Below, piece after piece: positions 61,060 through 64,000 of a stretch of 64,000 nucleotides of DNA. Made by a program: the position numbers and the translations under genes. The notes under the pieces are model-generated. The model saw nothing but the letters and a program-made list of their open reading frames with translations, was not told the DNA's origin and searched no databases. This stretch comes from Pseudoduganella dura. GTDB lineage: Bacteria; Pseudomonadota; Gammaproteobacteria; Burkholderiales; Burkholderiaceae_D. The stretch covers positions 6,820,001 to 6,884,000 of the forward strand of contig NZ_WNWM01000002.1 in the NCBI RefSeq assembly GCF_009727155.1. The letters are read 5' to 3'. Positions within the stretch are counted from its first letter, which is position 1; every line of letters starts with the position of its first letter.

Positions 61060-61073
61060 ATGATAACGTTACC
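61060..61073. promoter_or_regulatory. LacI-type operator-like site 2
   Basis: ATGATAACGTTACC repeats the TAACGTTA core (61064-61071), centred 74 bases (about seven helical turns) from site 1 and 44 bases upstream of the lyase ATG. Confidence 0.5.
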
Positions 61074-61116
61074 GATGATTGCCACAGAATGCATGACCAC
61101 CGACAATGGAGAGCAC

Positions 61117-64000
61117 ATGTTGACCCGACCATCCCGCGTATCCCCTACCTCCCCGAGCCGCCGCGTGCCGGCGCCGCAGGTGCTGGCAGTGCTGCTGGCG
61201 CTTGCCACGCTGGCCCTCGCTCCCCACACCGCCCTTGCCGACGAATACGACACGCTGCGCACGAAGTGGCAGACCCGCCTGACCGGCGGCGTCGCGATCG
61301 ACACGGGCGATCCGGACATCGCCCAGGCCGTGGCCACGCTCGCCGCCAACGCGCAGCTGCACTGGAACGCGATGGACAAGGGCGCCGGCCGCACATTCCT
61401 GTGGAGCGACCTGGCGGCAACGGCCACGTCGGCCCATGTCACCAACAGCTACGGCCGCCTTCATTCGATGGCGCTGGCCTGGTCCACCACCGGCTCGCCG
61501 CTCAAGGGCAATGCGGCCCTGGCCGCCGATATCGTCGCGGCGCTCGACTGGCTGTACGCGAACCGCTACAACGAAACGGTCACGTATTACGACAACTGGT
61601 GGGACTGGCACATCGGCACGCCCCAATCGCTGACGGGCACGATGACGCTGATGTACGGCCAGCTCTCCACCGCGCAGCGCGCCAGCTGGCTGAAGGCGAT
61701 CGACAAGTTCGTACCCGACCCCGCGGTGCGGCTGAGGCCCGACGGCACCGCGCTGACCACCGAAACCGGCGCCAACCTGCTGGACAAGGCGCTGGCCGTG
61801 ATCCTGCGCGGCGTGCTGGGCAAATCGGCGGCGAAGATCGTCCAGGGCCGCGACGCGATCAGCCCCGGCTTGCTGTACGTGACGGCCGGCGACGGCTTCT
61901 ACCGCGACGGTTCCTTCGTCCAGCATGAATATGTGCCGTACACGGGCTCCTACGGCCCGGCGGTCATCGACGACATGTCGAAGCTGCTGTACCTGCTGAC
62001 CGGTTCAACATGGGCATTCACCGACCCGAACGTGACCAACGTATACGACTGGAGCATCAACGCCTTCGCGCCGCTGATCCACGATGGCGCCATGATGGAT
62101 GCGGTGCGCGGCCGCGGCATCGCGCGCCAGTACTCCACCGATCATACGGCCGGGCGCAGCATCGTCACCGCGCTGGTGCGGCTGACGCATGCCGGCGCGG
62201 CCACGTATCCGCAGCAGAGCGCCGCCATCGACGCCGCGGTCAAGGGCTGGATGGCGCGCGATACGACTTTCGGCGCCAGCTATTTCGCGGCCACGCCGAC
62301 GGCGGTGGCGGGCGTCTACTCCCCGCTGCCGGTCTATGAAATGACACTGATGAAGGCGCTGGCTGCCAATCCGGACGTCAAGGCGGCGCCCGAGCCCGCC
62401 GGCGTGAACGTCTTTGCCTCGATGGACCGCGCTGTGCAGCGCGGCCCCGGTTTCGCGGCCAGCCTGGCGCTGTTCTCGAACCGGATCTCGGCCTTCGAAT
62501 ACGGCAACGGCGAAAACCTGGCCGGCTGGTGGACCGGCATGGGCATGCTCACGCTGTACGACGCCGACCAGGCCCGGTACCTGAACGGTTACTGGCCCAC
62601 CATCGACAAGCGGCGCCTGCCCGGCACCACCACCGACCGTTCGGGCAGCGGCACGCCGGTGGCCTGGAAGAAGTACCCGAACACCCGCAACTGGGCCGGC
62701 GGCGCCGCGCTGGCCGGCAAGTACGCGGCAATCGGCATGGACTTCGCCACGTCGGGCGTGACCGGCAGTACGCTCACGGGGAAGAAATCATGGTTCATGT
62801 TCGGCGACCGGATCGTGGCGGTCGGCGCCGGCATCGCCAGCACGGGCGGCGCAGGGTCGGGCAACCCCGTCGAAACCATTGTCGAGAACAGCAAGCTCAA
62901 TGCCGACGGCAGCAATGCCTTCACCGTCAACGGCGCCGCGCAACCCGCCGCGCCGGGCGGCGGCACGGCGTTGGCCGCCGTGCGCTGGGCGCACCTGGCC
63001 GGCAACGTGCCCGGCGCCGACGTGGCGTGGTATTTCCCCGACGCGCCCACCATGAACAGCCTGCGCGAAACCCGCAGCGCCACGTGGCAGACGATGTCCA
63101 GCGGCGGCGGCACGGCCAGCCTGTCGAACCACTTCCACAGCCTGGCGCTGCCCCACGGCACCGATCCGGCATCCGGCAGCTATGCCTACGTGATCCTGCC
63201 GGGCCGCAGCGCGGCGCAGGCCGCGGCCTATGCCGCCGCTCCAGGCGTCACGATCCTGGAGCGCTCGGCCACGGCCACGGCGGTGCGCGATACGGCCCTC
63301 GGCCTGGTCGGCGCGCATTTCTGGACCGATGCCGACAAGACCGTGCAGGTCGACGGCGCGCCGTACTTGACCAGCAACCGCAAGGCGGCGGTGATCACGC
63401 AGGAGGCGGATAACGTCTTGCAGGTGGCCGTGGCCGACCCCACCCAGGCCAACACCGGCACGATCGTCATCGAGGTTGCCCGCGCCGCGGGCGCGGTGAT
63501 CGCGTCATCGGCCGGCGTGACGGTCAGCCAGCTGAAGCCGACGATCAGGCTCACGGTCGACGTCGACGCCGCTGCCGGCAAGTCGTTCGGCGCCAGCTTC
63601 AGGCTGCTGCGCACGAAGACGCTGCGGCCGGTCGCGGATGCCACGCTGCGCGACGGCACGTATGGCGCGACAAATTACGGGAGCGCGGCAACGATGACCG
63701 TCAAGAACGACGCGCCCGGCTACGCGCGGCAGGCGCTGGCACGCTTCGACCTCGCGTCGATCGACGGCACGATCGGCGCCGCCACGTTGAAGCTGGCGCC
63801 GCGTTTCGTCGGCCAGGGCACGGCGATGACGCACAACGTGCTGCAGGTCGCCGATACGTGGGCTGAAACGGGTGTCGCCTGGAACAGCCGGCCGGCCGAC
63901 ATCGCCACGCTGGGCACGTGGACCGTGCCCGCGGTGAACACCTACGCGACGCTGGACGTGACGTCGGCTGCGACCGCCGCGCAAAGTGGCGACAAGCTGC
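61117..64000 (+). CDS. Polysaccharide lyase family 8 enzyme with C-terminal DNRLRE-type module, 3' end outside window
   Basis: The visible 961 residues form an exported lyase of the hyaluronate/chondroitin/xanthan lyase family. A signal peptide covers about 1-42. The alpha/alpha toroid has the NWWDWHIGTP block with N160, and H270 and Y279 in VQHEYVPYTGSYG; the nine-residue His-Tyr spacing equals that in Streptococcus hyaluronate lyase. Central beta-sandwich domains follow to about 850. From about 855 a second beta module (PVADATLRDGTYG... AWNSRPADIATLG) matches the DNRLRE/CBM96 type. GGAG six bases before the ATG supports the start. Substrate is an acidic polysaccharide, not further predictable. 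Confidence 0.9.
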   Translation, partial: MLTRPSRVSPTSPSRRVPAPQVLAVLLALATLALAPHTALADEYDTLRTKWQTRLTGGVAIDTGDPDIAQAVATLAANAQLHWNAMDKGAGRTFLWSDLAATATSAHVTNSYGRLHSMALAWSTTGSPLKGNAALAADIVAALDWLYANRYNETVTYYDNWWDWHIGTPQSLTGTMTLMYGQLSTAQRASWLKAIDKFVPDPAVRLRPDGTALTTETGANLLDKALAVILRGVLGKSAAKIVQGRDAISPGLLYVTAGDGFYRDGSFVQHEYVPYTGSYGPAVIDDMSKLLYLLTGSTWAFTDPNVTNVYDWSINAFAPLIHDGAMMDAVRGRGIARQYSTDHTAGRSIVTALVRLTHAGAATYPQQSAAIDAAVKGWMARDTTFGASYFAATPTAVAGVYSPLPVYEMTLMKALAANPDVKAAPEPAGVNVFASMDRAVQRGPGFAASLALFSNRISAFEYGNGENLAGWWTGMGMLTLYDADQARYLNGYWPTIDKRRLPGTTTDRSGSGTPVAWKKYPNTRNWAGGAALAGKYAAIGMDFATSGVTGSTLTGKKSWFMFGDRIVAVGAGIASTGGAGSGNPVETIVENSKLNADGSNAFTVNGAAQPAAPGGGTALAAVRWAHLAGNVPGADVAWYFPDAPTMNSLRETRSATWQTMSSGGGTASLSNHFHSLALPHGTDPASGSYAYVILPGRSAAQAAAYAAAPGVTILERSATATAVRDTALGLVGAHFWTDADKTVQVDGAPYLTSNRKAAVITQEADNVLQVAVADPTQANTGTIVIEVARAAGAVIASSAGVTVSQLKPTIRLTVDVDAAAGKSFGASFRLLRTKTLRPVADATLRDGTYGATNYGSAATMTVKNDAPGYARQALARFDLASIDGTIGAATLKLAPRFVGQGTAMTHNVLQVADTWAETGVAWNSRPADIATLGTWTVPAVNTYATLDVTSAATAAQSGDKL

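Overview
The window is high-GC DNA from what looks like a Betaproteobacterium of the Oxalobacteraceae, close to Massilia or Duganella. The reasons are the five PEP-CTERM proteins, the YsnF/AvaK pair, the many hybrid histidine kinases, the siaABCD biofilm module and short repeats of the type GGGGTCAGACCCC. This assignment is inference from gene content; no rRNA is present.

Layout. 1-1185 (minus): the end of a molybdenum hydroxylase operon (FAD subunit cut by the window edge, then the 2Fe-2S subunit). 1186-1712: a compact candidate small RNA with its own promoter and terminator, plus short repeats. 1713-9400: periplasmic protease Prc, thymidine kinase, a calpain-like protease, and a translationally coupled reverse transsulfuration pair (CBS and cystathionine lyase). 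9447-14187: an unknown membrane protein, a penicillin-acylase-type hydrolase and a ParB-like protein. 14356-18533: tRNA-Leu(TAA) followed by a low-GC island with a putative PD-(D/E)XK nuclease, a possibly broken ORF, two PEP-CTERM proteins and a phage spanin-like remnant. 18847-27252: small unknown proteins, a GH2 glycosidase, an acyl-CoA dehydrogenase and a large hybrid kinase with a striking N-terminal histidine repeat.

27293-34543 is the most interesting region. Five minus-strand genes resemble the Pseudomonas functional-amyloid (Fap) export operon: a 755-aa Gly/Ala-rich repeat protein, a small protein with a double-glycine-like site, a C39 peptidase, a second small double-glycine protein, and a FapF-like outer-membrane barrel with an N-terminal coiled coil. 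Upstream lie a canonical -24/-12 sigma-54 promoter, two matching 20-bp putative enhancer sites 83 bp apart, and a sigma-54 activator with a GAFTGA motif. I read this as a self-contained, sigma-54-controlled surface-fibre locus.

35058-51306 is mostly signalling: two YsnF/AvaK stress proteins, a hybrid kinase, siaDCBA (diguanylate cyclase, phosphoprotein, kinase, PP2C phosphatase with a soluble CBS-like input), a GGDEF-EAL protein, a CYTH/CHAD triphosphatase and two more kinases. 51474-56576 is a subtilase followed by three PEP-CTERM proteins in one apparent operon. 56968-64000 is a divergent locus: phospholipase C, a propeller protein and a sugar-type ABC ATPase on the minus strand, and a polysaccharide lyase family 8 enzyme (cut by the window edge) on the plus strand, with LacI-type operator-like palindromes between them.

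All calls rest on reading the sequence and on remembered family features; no database search was run.
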